Positions 55,701 to 64,000 of a DNA stretch of 64,000 nucleotides are shown piece after piece. The notes below the pieces were generated by a model that worked only from the letters and a program-made list of their open reading frames with translations, did no database searches and was not told the DNA's origin. Source of the DNA: Dehalococcoidia bacterium (lineage in GTDB: Bacteria > Chloroflexota > Dehalococcoidia > Lucifugimonadales > Lucifugimonadaceae); assembly GCA_030747175.1 (NCBI GenBank), contig JASLLE010000001.1, positions 1 to 64,000 on the forward strand, given 5' to 3'. The stretch's first letter is position 1. Every line of letters starts with the position of its first letter. Both the position numbers and the translations under genes were made by a program.

Positions 55701-57922
55701 GGCGCTATGTCGATGCGCGGGAGGATTCGGTCAAGCCAGCGCGGTATCCACCAGTTGAGCGGCCCCAGTAGCCGCATGATCGATGGAGCCAGGAGTGAGC
55801 GAACGATCGTGACATCGACGAATATCGCGATCGCCAATCCGAGCCCGATCGCCTTCACCAGAACGACGTCGGCCACCATGAAACTGAGCGCCACCACGAT
55901 CAAAATGGACGCCGCGCCGGTGATAATTCGTCCGCTTCGTTTCAACCCTTCGGCCACCGCCGCTGTGTTGTCTCTACTCCGCTTGTACGACTCCGAAACG
56001 CGGGCGAGGAGGAATATCTCGTAGTCCATCGACAACCCGAAGATGATGCTGAACAGCAGGATCGGGGTCGTGGCCTCGATCACGCCCATCGGTTCGAAGC
56101 CGAGCAGTCCGCTGAAGTGGCCTTGTTGAAAGACGAAAACCAGCGCACCGTAGCTGGCAAGGATGCTCATCACGTTCAGCAGAATGGCCTTGATTGGCAG
56201 GACTACGGACCGGAACAGGACGAGGAGCGAGACGTAGGTAGCGATGATGACGATCCCGGCGACGATCGGGAATCGCCCGTAGAGGCTGTCCACCACGTCC
56301 TTTATCTCGGCCGATCCGCCGTCCACGAACAACGCGGCGTCCAGACCCGGATCGAACGCGCGGATGTCTGACACGAGGCCGGACGCCTCCGGGCCGAACG
56401 GCTCGACATCCGACTCGACCAGGAAGAGAACCGCCCCTTCCCGGATGCTGTCTCGCAACAGGGTTTGAACGGCCACGTCTGTCACGGCTTCCGGAACCTT
56501 GTAAAGTGTCGCGTACATTCCCGCGTCGAGATCTGGCGCGACGTTGACGATGCTGCGTACCCGCGTGACATCGTTCAATCCCTCCAGGGCGCGCCCGAAG
56601 GCGTACAGCCGCTCGAGATTGCCGGGCGAGAGAGGATCGGTGTCTTCGGCCTCGCTGAAAACGTACGCGACCGGGATCTGCGTTCGGTTCAAGAGGCCGA
56701 ACTCGTCGCGCAGGATGTCGAAACCACGTCGCGACTCAAGTTCGGTCGGGAGGATCGTGGCGTCGACGGTGCCCAGCCGGATGTCACGTACGGGGGCCGC
56801 CAGTAACAGTAGGAACAGAATCGTCGGCACGGCGACCGTCAACGGACGCGCCATCACCCAGTGCGATAACCGTCCCCATATGTCGCGATCGTTGCCGCCC
56901 AGGAAAGACGGCATAACCCGGAATGCGTTGATTCTCGGGCCGAGGATTCCGAGCACGGCGGGCATGAGTGTGAGTGCGGCCAGGATGGCCGCAGTTATGA
57001 CGATGACAGCGCCGATGCCGACGGAACGCAGCATCATGAACTCGAAGGCCACCAGGCTGGCGAGTCCGATCAGGCTGGTGACCCCGGAAAAGAGGATCGC
57101 CGCGCCGGCGGTGGCCTGGGCCCTTCCAACCGCCTCTTCCACCGTGTCCCCTGCTGCGATCTGCTCTCTGAATCGGCTTGTGAAGAAGAGCGAGTAGTCG
57201 ATCCCGAGCCCGATCCCGAGCAGGGTGACAATGTTCAGAACAAACACGGACATATCCACGCCGCGCGAGATGAGCGCCACCGCCGCAAGCGCAAGCACCA
57301 CTCCAACTCCGCCAACCGTTGCAGGCAGGAACGCAGCGACGATTGTCCCAAACACGAGCAGGAGGGCGACCGTGGAGAGGGGAAAGGCGAGTATCTCCGC
57401 CCGACGGACGTCTCGCTCACTGCTGAGACTGATGTCTGCGTAAAGCGGCGGCCCCCCGGTGAAGATCAGCCCGAGGCGCCCGGGCTCGATAAGCGGGCGG
57501 GCCGTGTCCAGGAAATCACGGGCGTCCTCAAGATCAAGGCTGAGTCCTATCGTGACGTGGACCGAACGGCCGTCGGGCGAGACACGAGCCGGGTCATCGA
57601 GATGAGTGACGACTCGGGCGACTTCGGGCCGCGCGCCGATACGGGTGAGCGCGTTTTGAAGATCGCTCGTGAACTCGTCCTCGTACGCGCCGTGGGTGTC
57701 GCTCCGAAAGATCAACTCGTACGAGATCGGGGTGAGATCTAGCCGATCCCGGAAGACGGCGCGTGCCTGCGCCGACGGCAGGTTGTCGTTTGAGAAACCG
57801 CCCGGCTTGAGCGTATCCGTGGCGCGTGGCGCAAACGGGAGGGCTATGAGTAACAGCACGACCCAGACCGCGAGGACGGTCCAGCGCTTCCGATAGATTT
57901 TGAGCCCGAATGAATACAACAA
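55697..57922 (-). CDS. MMPL/RND family transporter
   Basis: Two SSD-like TM halves; GIDYSLFFTSRFREQIAAGDTVEEAVGRAQATAGAAILFSGVT; GLSMDYEIFLLARVSESYKRSRDNTAAVAEGLKRSGRIITGAA. Confidence 0.92.
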   Translation of the reverse strand: MLYSFGLKIYRKRWTVLAVWVVLLLIALPFAPRATDTLKPGGFSNDNLPSAQARAVFRDRLDLTPISYELIFRSDTHGAYEDEFTSDLQNALTRIGARPEVARVVTHLDDPARVSPDGRSVHVTIGLSLDLEDARDFLDTARPLIEPGRLGLIFTGGPPLYADISLSSERDVRRAEILAFPLSTVALLLVFGTIVAAFLPATVGGVGVVLALAAVALISRGVDMSVFVLNIVTLLGIGLGIDYSLFFTSRFREQIAAGDTVEEAVGRAQATAGAAILFSGVTSLIGLASLVAFEFMMLRSVGIGAVIVITAAILAALTLMPAVLGILGPRINAFRVMPSFLGGNDRDIWGRLSHWVMARPLTVAVPTILFLLLLAAPVRDIRLGTVDATILPTELESRRGFDILRDEFGLLNRTQIPVAYVFSEAEDTDPLSPGNLERLYAFGRALEGLNDVTRVRSIVNVAPDLDAGMYATLYKVPEAVTDVAVQTLLRDSIREGAVLFLVESDVEPFGPEASGLVSDIRAFDPGLDAALFVDGGSAEIKDVVDSLYGRFPIVAGIVIIATYVSLLVLFRSVVLPIKAILLNVMSILASYGALVFVFQQGHFSGLLGFEPMGVIEATTPILLFSIIFGLSMDYEIFLLARVSESYKRSRDNTAAVAEGLKRSGRIITGAASILIVVALSFMVADVVLVKAIGLGLAIAIFVDVTIVRSLLAPSIMRLLGPLNWWIPRWLDRILPRIDIAP

Positions 57923-58112
57923 AGTCGGGTATCAATGTACGAGACCCCCGGTTGCAGCGGGTGGCCCTTCGGCGTCGTTTCCGTGGGCGAGGATCGGTTT
58001 CTCCTGACCGGGAAGGGACGCCCGGTCACGGTTATACTTTGCAGCCTTAACGCCGTTGGTTCGATCCCCACGGGCGTATCGGCACTCAACTCAGATCATT
58101 TCGAGGCTCAAC

Positions 58113-59099
58113 GTGGCACTTTTGCTATCGCGCTCCGACGTACAACAATTACTCCCGATGTCGAAGGCGATCGATGTCGTTGAAGGCGCGTTCTCGGAGC
58201 TTGCAAACGGCACCGCAGAGATGCCGGACCGCACGGTCATAACCGACGACGAAGTTGGAGGATGGATCGCCTATATGCCCGCGTACCTCGGTTCTTCAGG
58301 CGCGCTCGGCGTGAAGGCCGTCACGGTATATAAGGCCAACCCCGAGAAGTACGACCTGCCGACGACGCTGGCGACGATCATCGTCCAGGACAATCAAACC
58401 GGCAAAACACTTGCGGTCATGGACGGTGGGTTCCTGACAGCCGTCCGGACAGGCGCTGTGTCCGGCGTAGCGACGAAACACCTGGCGCGAGCCAACGCCA
58501 GCGTGGCCGGCATTCTGGGCACGGGCGTACAGGCGTACACGCAGGTAACGGGCATGGCCGCGGCGCGCGATCTTGAAGCGGTACTGGCGTTCTCGCTCGA
58601 CCCGGACGACAAGCGCCAGGCCTTTGCGGACTCACTCGCGGAGGAAACCGGGGTCGAGGTACGGCTTGCCGGTAGCACGCAGGAGTTGCTCGGCGAGTCA
58701 GACATCGTTGCGCTGGCGACGACCGCGCCGAACCCGATCGTCGAGGCCGGGTGGTGGAAGTCCGGCGCACACATCAACTCGGTCGGGTCACACGCCCCGG
58801 CTCTTCGAGAGTTGGACACGGCGTCAATTCAGCGGGCGAAGGTGATCACGGACCAGACACAGGCCTGCCTGCTTGAAGCCGGGGACATCATGATCCCGAT
58901 CCAGGAAGGCGCGTACTCCGCCGACAAGATTCACGGCGAGCTCGGTGCTGTCATCAACGGCACGACGAGTGGGCGGGAGAACGACGACGAGGTGACGCTG
59001 TTCAAGAGCGTCGGACTCGCCATCCAGGACCTGTCTTGCGCCCGGCTCGTGTACGACCTCGCGGTAGAGAACGGCGTCGGCACCGAGTTTGATTTTTAG
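58113..59099 (+). CDS. Ornithine cyclodeaminase/mu-crystallin family protein (GTG start)
   Basis: LLLSRSDVQQLLPMSKAIDVVEGAFSELANG; DGGFLTAVRTGAVSGVATKHLARANASVAGILGTGVQA; INSVGSHAPALRELD. Confidence 0.9.
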   Translation: MALLLSRSDVQQLLPMSKAIDVVEGAFSELANGTAEMPDRTVITDDEVGGWIAYMPAYLGSSGALGVKAVTVYKANPEKYDLPTTLATIIVQDNQTGKTLAVMDGGFLTAVRTGAVSGVATKHLARANASVAGILGTGVQAYTQVTGMAAARDLEAVLAFSLDPDDKRQAFADSLAEETGVEVRLAGSTQELLGESDIVALATTAPNPIVEAGWWKSGAHINSVGSHAPALRELDTASIQRAKVITDQTQACLLEAGDIMIPIQEGAYSADKIHGELGAVINGTTSGRENDDEVTLFKSVGLAIQDLSCARLVYDLAVENGVGTEFDF

Positions 59100-59144
59100 G
59101 GACTGGCGTCATACGTCACCATCTAACGACGCTGGAAGTCACCA

Positions 59145-59188
59145 CTTCTCCCTCACCTCCGACCTCTCCCGCTGGGAGAGGGGGTCAC
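59145..59188. repeat. Dispersed CCCTCTCCC-type intergenic palindrome (copy 3)
   Basis: cttctccctcacctccgacctctcccgctgggagagggggtcac. Confidence 0.85.
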
Positions 59189-59242
59189 ATCGGCCTCATC
59201 GGTCGATGGCGAGGCCGTTGTGACATCCCGTTTCGCGACCGC

Positions 59243-60106
59243 CTAGAGATCGACCGGGATGCGCTGGCCGTCGTAGGCGAGTTGTACGTCAAGACCTTCT
59301 GACTTTTTGAGTTTCGCGAGTTCGACGTTTGTTGTCTCGTGGTCGAAGTCGTGCGTCATGTCCACGAGCAGGGCACGGGCCGGTCGGAATCGGCGTATTT
59401 GCTCCAGCGCTTCCTCGAGGATGAAGTGGGAGGCGTGCGGGCGCGCTGGCCGCAGGGCGTCCATCACCATGACATCCGCGTTCCCCATCAATCCTGCGGT
59501 GGAATCGGGGATCCCGGACGCGTCTGAGACGTACACCACGTCGCCGAATCGGTAACCAAACGCGGAGGTATGCGGGCCGTGGTGGACGGGCAGCGGCGTG
59601 ACGGTTAGCCCGAACACATCGAACGGCTGCTCATCTATCACCTGGAAATCGAGTCTTGACACGCCACCGGGTGAAGCGAGGCTCGTGTCTACAAGCCAGT
59701 AGAACGCCTTTTCGAGGTGGTCCATCTCGGTCTGCCGCAGGTAGAGGGGGATCGCGTGCTGAACGTTGTTGGTCCAGTCACGGAGATCGTCCAGCCCGCC
59801 GATGGCGTCGGCATGCTGGTGGGTGATGATCACGCCGTCCAGCGTCGCCGCTCCAACCTTCGGGAACCACTCGATCGCCGAGTGGTAAAAGAACTTCCCG
59901 ACATCGATCACGACGTTCTTTAGCGATCCGTCACCTGGCGATCGGTAGCGGATCAGCAGCGAGGTGTTACGACGCCTGTTGTGCGAGCCGGGACGAACTG
60001 CGTCCGGGCACACCTTGCAGGTTTGGGAATCTCGCGTCAGGCAACTGACACGCGGCACGCCCTCCGACGTGCCTGTGCCGAGAAATACGATTTCGCTGTC
60101 TGACAA
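59243..60106 (-). CDS. MBL-fold metallo-hydrolase (PhnP-like)
   Basis: LGTGTSEGVPRVSCLTRDSQTCKVCPDAVRPGSHNRRRNTSLLIRY, ITHQHADAIGGLDDLRDW, LPVHHGP. Confidence 0.9.
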   Translation of the reverse strand: MSDSEIVFLGTGTSEGVPRVSCLTRDSQTCKVCPDAVRPGSHNRRRNTSLLIRYRSPGDGSLKNVVIDVGKFFYHSAIEWFPKVGAATLDGVIITHQHADAIGGLDDLRDWTNNVQHAIPLYLRQTEMDHLEKAFYWLVDTSLASPGGVSRLDFQVIDEQPFDVFGLTVTPLPVHHGPHTSAFGYRFGDVVYVSDASGIPDSTAGLMGNADVMVMDALRPARPHASHFILEEALEQIRRFRPARALLVDMTHDFDHETTNVELAKLKKSEGLDVQLAYDGQRIPVDL

Positions 60107-60138
60107 AGTATGTGACGTCCCCAGGGCGCTCGGGCTGA

Positions 60139-60558
60139 TCAGTCTTTGGACTGGAGGACTTCGCCCGCCATCGTCTCGACGCGATCGAGTTCGACAACTA
60201 CGGCAAAGCCGTTTCCGTCAGGGTCGCGATCCAGTTCTGCCTGTACGGTACGCGCCTTTACGGCTTCGCGCACCTCGCCGGTCTCGTGAAGTGTTGCTTT
60301 CCCGAAAAACTTCCATGCCTGTCGCGTACCCGGATTCCGGTACATCAGGATCACGTAGGGACTGGATTGGATGTTGCTCAGGCCGCCTCTTTTGGCGCGC
60401 TCCCAGTAAGCCAGACTCTGGCCATCGTAGGCCATGACGCTGCCGCGATATCCGATGCCCGGCTTGCCGTCCGCCGAAGCGGTGGCGAGTATGCATGGCA
60501 CCTTGTCGACAAGTGCGTTGTCGAGAGCGATCTTCATCTCGTCGGTCAGGTCGATCAT
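60139..60558 (-). CDS. Pyridoxamine 5'-phosphate oxidase-like FMN-binding protein
   Basis: CILATASADGKPGIGYRGSVMAYDGQSLAYWERAKRGGLSNIQSSPYVILMYRNPG. Confidence 0.85.
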   Translation of the reverse strand: MIDLTDEMKIALDNALVDKVPCILATASADGKPGIGYRGSVMAYDGQSLAYWERAKRGGLSNIQSSPYVILMYRNPGTRQAWKFFGKATLHETGEVREAVKARTVQAELDRDPDGNGFAVVVELDRVETMAGEVLQSKD

Positions 60559-60628
60559 TGCATTTCCTCCCTGTGTCGAAGCCTCTGCGGCTCCGGCCGT
60601 GTCGCGGGTAATCGTACATCGGCGGCGC

Positions 60629-61876
60629 TCAACCGGTTTTCGGGGCGACCATTCCGTAGAGACCGTCATAGCCGGGTTCGATCTCCAGATCGCCCCGTCG
60701 CACCGCTACGATTGCGGCGGCTACTTCATCGCCCGCCGCGCCTTGCAGCTCCGTTGGGTCCGCTTCGATCAGGGCGACTAGTTCGGAGCCACAGTGCTCA
60801 ATAAGGCTGTCGATAGCTCGGCCCACGGTTTTGCTGTTTGTGCCAAATCCCAGTGTGGCTGCCACTAAATCACGAAGTGGGACAAGTCGTCTGAACGGGG
60901 GTCGGCTTGCCGGTCCGGCGACAAGGCCGTTGTTGGCGATTGGTGATTCCGACTCTGAATCCGAAAGTGACTCGATCCGATTCAGCACGCCGAGGGTGAG
61001 TTTCTTGCCACACACCGGGCAGATGCCATCAGCGGCCGCGCTTTCCGCGGGAGTAAGCCGAACGCCACAGGCCCTGTGACCGTCCAGATGGTACTTTCCG
61101 TTCTCCGGGAAGAACTCGATCGTTTCGGCAATGGACTGGGACGCGATGGCATGGATCAGCCCGTCGTAGGTCGGCTCCATCTCGAATACGGTTACCTCCC
61201 GTCCAACGTTCGCCGCCGAGTGGGCATCCGAGAACGACACCAGCGCCCGTTCTTCCAGTTCCGGCACTCCCCAGTTCATCCCGGGATCGCTGGACAGTCC
61301 CGTCTCGATGGCGTGGATTCTGCCAGCGTGCTCCCCGAAGGCTTCTTCGAGCGAGTCGAATCCTGACTTCGACCCGTACACGCCGTACCAGGGCGTCCAT
61401 ACGTGTGCGGGGATGATCTCGCAGTGTTCGTCCGCGTCGAATACGAGGTCGGCAACGTCATGCGCCGATAGCTTCAGCAACGGTCGCCCGTCGGACCCCA
61501 GCGCGCCGTGTGGCCCGAACCGGGCGATCAGGGCATCAACCGCCACGAGATCGGGTGCGATCAGCAGGAGGTGGACCCGTCGCCCTCGTCCCGAAACGGG
61601 CGGATCCCTCCAAACACAACTGATTTCGGTTCCCAGGATAAAACTCGGGCTTCGTCGCGACGCGCCTTTGAGCCGAAACATGCCTGAGCCGTCGCCGATC
61701 AACTTCTCACCCAGCTCGCGTCGCCACTCCGGATGCGTGAAGTCGGCGGCCGAGAGTAGCTGGACTCCTTTGCGTTCAGCCGCTTCCGCAAGCGACGACA
61801 AGTCCAGGGCACGACTCGTCGCCATCGAATAACGCGAGTGAAGATGGAGGTCGGCAACGATCCGCTGAGAAACCAC
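60629..61876 (-). CDS. PHP-domain protein resembling endonuclease Q (EndoQ)
   Basis: VADLHLHSRYSMATSRALDLSSLAEAAERKGVQLLSAADFTHPEW; IIPAHVWTPWYGVYGSKSGFDSLEEAFGE; VSFSDAHSAANVGREVTVFE; CGVRLTP and CPVCGKKLTLGVLNRIESLSD zinc finger. Confidence 0.88.
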   Translation of the reverse strand: MVSQRIVADLHLHSRYSMATSRALDLSSLAEAAERKGVQLLSAADFTHPEWRRELGEKLIGDGSGMFRLKGASRRSPSFILGTEISCVWRDPPVSGRGRRVHLLLIAPDLVAVDALIARFGPHGALGSDGRPLLKLSAHDVADLVFDADEHCEIIPAHVWTPWYGVYGSKSGFDSLEEAFGEHAGRIHAIETGLSSDPGMNWGVPELEERALVSFSDAHSAANVGREVTVFEMEPTYDGLIHAIASQSIAETIEFFPENGKYHLDGHRACGVRLTPAESAAADGICPVCGKKLTLGVLNRIESLSDSESESPIANNGLVAGPASRPPFRRLVPLRDLVAATLGFGTNSKTVGRAIDSLIEHCGSELVALIEADPTELQGAAGDEVAAAIVAVRRGDLEIEPGYDGLYGMVAPKTG

Positions 61877-62040
61877 ATCCCGAGTGTATCGATGCCCGGA
61901 ATGAGAGAGTCGTGACGTTTCACTCGTGGGAGCGGGCCAATCGGTTGACGGGATAGCCGATACTGCTAGCCTCAGAACATTACGTGAGAATAACGGTCAC
62001 CAATCACCCGCTGACCATGCACGCCCGGAGGCTCCCATCA

Positions 62041-62474
62041 TGAGCGACTCAAGCACCGGAAAAATCGTTGATATCCGCCTGAACCTCGCACGCCGGCAGC
62101 CGATGAGCGTCGTGGAAAGTGCGGAGGTCGAGGCAGGAGTAGGTCTTGTCGGCGACCGGCATGCCGAGGCGGGCAGCACCCGGCAAATCCTGATGATGGA
62201 TCGCGCTATTCTCGAGACGCTTGAGGTGGACCCCGGCCGGCTTCGGGAAAACATCACGACCGAAGGCGTATCGCTTTTTGGCCTCAAAGAGGGCCAGACT
62301 CTGAGGATAGGCGATGGGCTGGAGTTCAAGATCGGCGAGCTATGTGACCCGTGCGACAACATGGACCACATCAAACCGGGGCTGCGAGAGAAGATCGAGG
62401 GTCAGCGCGGCCTCTTCGTGACGCCACTTTCCAGCGGCACCGTGACGGTGGGGGATGAGGTGACCGTCGGCTAG
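62041..62474 (+). CDS. MOSC domain-containing protein
   Basis: GLVGDRHAEAGSTRQILMMDRAILETLEVDPGRLRENITTEGVSLFGLKEGQTLRIGDGLEFKIGELCDPCDNMDHIKPGLREKIEGQRGLFV. Confidence 0.88.
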
Positions 62475-62641
62475 CGACGATCTGGTTGTTCGTCGTGTGG
62501 GCGGTTCTGAGCAATGGCTCGCTTTTCGCGAAAATGGACGCCCGATAGCGCTCAACCACGTGGATGGCGCGGCGTCATTTCAAATAGACTTGAACGTGAC
62601 GCGCCTGTCGAACTACCTTCGGCGCGTGGCATGCACTGATA

Positions 62642-62718
62642 CGGGGAGTAGCGCAGCCTGGCAGCGCGCTTCGTTTGGGACGAAGAGGTCCCGGGTTCAA
62701 ATCCCGGCTCCCCGACCA
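62642..62718 (+). tRNA. tRNA-Pro (anticodon TGG), CCA encoded
   Basis: CGGGGAG/CTCCCCG acceptor, CTTCG-TTTGGGA-CGAAG anticodon arm. Confidence 0.97.
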
Positions 62719-62866
62719 CAGTGCCCGGGCAACGTTTCGGGACCGTGCGCAGGCCCCTGATCGACGAAATTGACCGCGATGCGGGCGCTACGGCTTCAAC
62801 GGATTCGGGATTCCTCGGCCAATCCGTGATGATTTCGTCTGCCACTTTGTCCTGTCAGGAGAGGCC

Positions 62867-63217
62867 GTGGGGATAAGGAAATCACTGGCAGTCGTGACCT
62901 CTGCGACGTCAATTATCGCGGCATGCGTCTTTGGCGGACCAGACGTCCGGTTTGTCGATACTTCCACGACGGAATTCACTGACTCGACCGGTAACTACAG
63001 CCTGGAAGTCCGTTGCACGGCGCGCAACGAAGGGGACCCGGGTCCGGTCACGGTCAGCGCAAGCGTGGATGGACTTGGAGGCGCATGGACGGAAAGTGAA
63101 ACTTTTGAGATACAGGCCGACGAACACCGCGTGGTGGTGTTTACCTTCCCGGAGGTAGAACGTCAGCCGCCCGGCCTCGGTGACTACAGGTACAGCTGTG
63201 CAGCAGAAGCCCCCTGA
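62867..63217 (+). CDS. Small putative lipoprotein (GTG start)
   Basis: GIRKSLAVVTSATSIIAACVFGG signal/lipobox-like start, 116 aa, CARDB/FN3-like beta-rich composition. Confidence 0.6.
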   Translation: MGIRKSLAVVTSATSIIAACVFGGPDVRFVDTSTTEFTDSTGNYSLEVRCTARNEGDPGPVTVSASVDGLGGAWTESETFEIQADEHRVVVFTFPEVERQPPGLGDYRYSCAAEAP

Positions 63218-63315
63218 AGCCGGGAAACTGGGCCGATTGGGCGACGAGTCAATCCCTCCGACGCTGAAAATTGCGCCCACTGCTAAACTTCCCGCCGTTG
63301 CGAGGAGGTCATGGC

Positions 63316-63990
63316 ATGGCTGTCCCACCGGAAGCGATCCTGATTGTCAGAAGTGGTGTCCAGGGCGTCGAGCGAGTCGCCCTGACCGGCCCGCGCCACG
63401 TCATCGGACGTCGTGCGCCTGCCGATATCGTCCTGGACAACGAGTACGTCTCGGGTAATCACGCCGAAATCGTCTTCGACGGCGAAAGTTTCACGATCCG
63501 CGACCTCGGCAGCAAAAACGGCACGTTCGTGGATGGCAAGCCGGTGGGCGACGGTCCGGTCGCGTTGAGAAGCGGGGGACGAATCGACCTCGGCCGCGCC
63601 GCCGTCGTGCTCACCTTTCAGACAGCCGATTCGACCATGACCCGGACGGCGAGCGAGGTCGGGATCGATACTCACTCCTCTGAGGTACGGGCCGGCTGGC
63701 TCACGGTGCATCGCGGGTCTCGTGAAGTCCTTGTCGGCGGTGAACCCCTGGAAGCGCCACTGTCCCGAAAGCAGTTCGATGTGCTCGCACCGCTCTACGA
63801 GGCGCGAGGCCGGGTCTGCTCCTGGCAGGAGATCGCGGCGCAGGGCTGGCCGGAGTACGGGGGCGCTCCCGTCTCGCATGACCAGATCGCCCAGCTTACG
63901 TACCAGATCCGGCTGAAAATCGATCCGCAGCAACAGCGCCCGGACTCAATCAAGAGCGTCCAGGGGATCGGTTACAGGCTCGATCTCTGA
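63316..63990 (+). CDS. FHA domain fused to OmpR-type winged helix
   Basis: HVIGRRAPADIVLDNEYVSGNHAEIVFDGESFTIRDLGSKNGTFVDGKPV; C-terminal LSRKQFDVLAPLYEARGRVCSWQEIAAQGWPE...DQIAQLTYQIRLKIDPQQQRPDSIKSVQGIGYRLDL. Confidence 0.88.
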   Translation: MAVPPEAILIVRSGVQGVERVALTGPRHVIGRRAPADIVLDNEYVSGNHAEIVFDGESFTIRDLGSKNGTFVDGKPVGDGPVALRSGGRIDLGRAAVVLTFQTADSTMTRTASEVGIDTHSSEVRAGWLTVHRGSREVLVGGEPLEAPLSRKQFDVLAPLYEARGRVCSWQEIAAQGWPEYGGAPVSHDQIAQLTYQIRLKIDPQQQRPDSIKSVQGIGYRLDL

Positions 63991-64000
63991 CGCTCTGTAA

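Overview
High-GC bacterial chromosome window, about 64 kb, densely coding. Gene content (LarC/LarE, CofE, several enolase-superfamily and HpcH/HpaI-type enzymes, DUF3179, DUF2723, EndoQ-like PHP protein) suggests a Chloroflexota lineage, possibly SAR202/Dehalococcoidia-like; this taxonomy is an inference, not demonstrated. Core blocks: clpC 3' end; radA; larE-larC; tRNA-Thr(TGT)/Tyr(GTA)/Thr(GGT)-tuf-rpmG-secE-nusG-rplK-rplA-[L10 leader]-rplJ-rplL; rbfA-truB; an AddB/AddA-like helicase-nuclease pair; further tRNAs for Asn, Arg and Pro. Accessory content: ABC transporter with a 1318-aa permease, MMPL, MFS and CPA2 transporters, secreted Pro/Thr-rich proteins and catabolic enzymes. No CRISPR array, prophage, rRNA operon or transposase was seen. 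The most unusual locus is about 34.82-35.49 kb. It holds one intact tRNA-Asn(GTT) and two degenerate tRNA-Asn copies, each carrying the same type of perfect TCCTTCCG-N4-CGGAAGGA hairpin just after the anticodon. A GIY-YIG nuclease ORF is wedged exactly between the intact tRNA's 3' flank and a 5'-truncated tRNA-Asn remnant, and its stop codon lies inside the remnant. Other notable items: a nusG that apparently starts at CTG, a ribosomal protein L10 with a long tandem-repeat acidic tail, an ancient tRNA-tuf synteny block lacking tRNA-Gly, a HEIGH-metalloprotease-like lipoprotein coupled to AddBA, and an RraA/cyclophilin-like/TenA mini-operon. All family assignments were made by eye from motifs; no database search was run.
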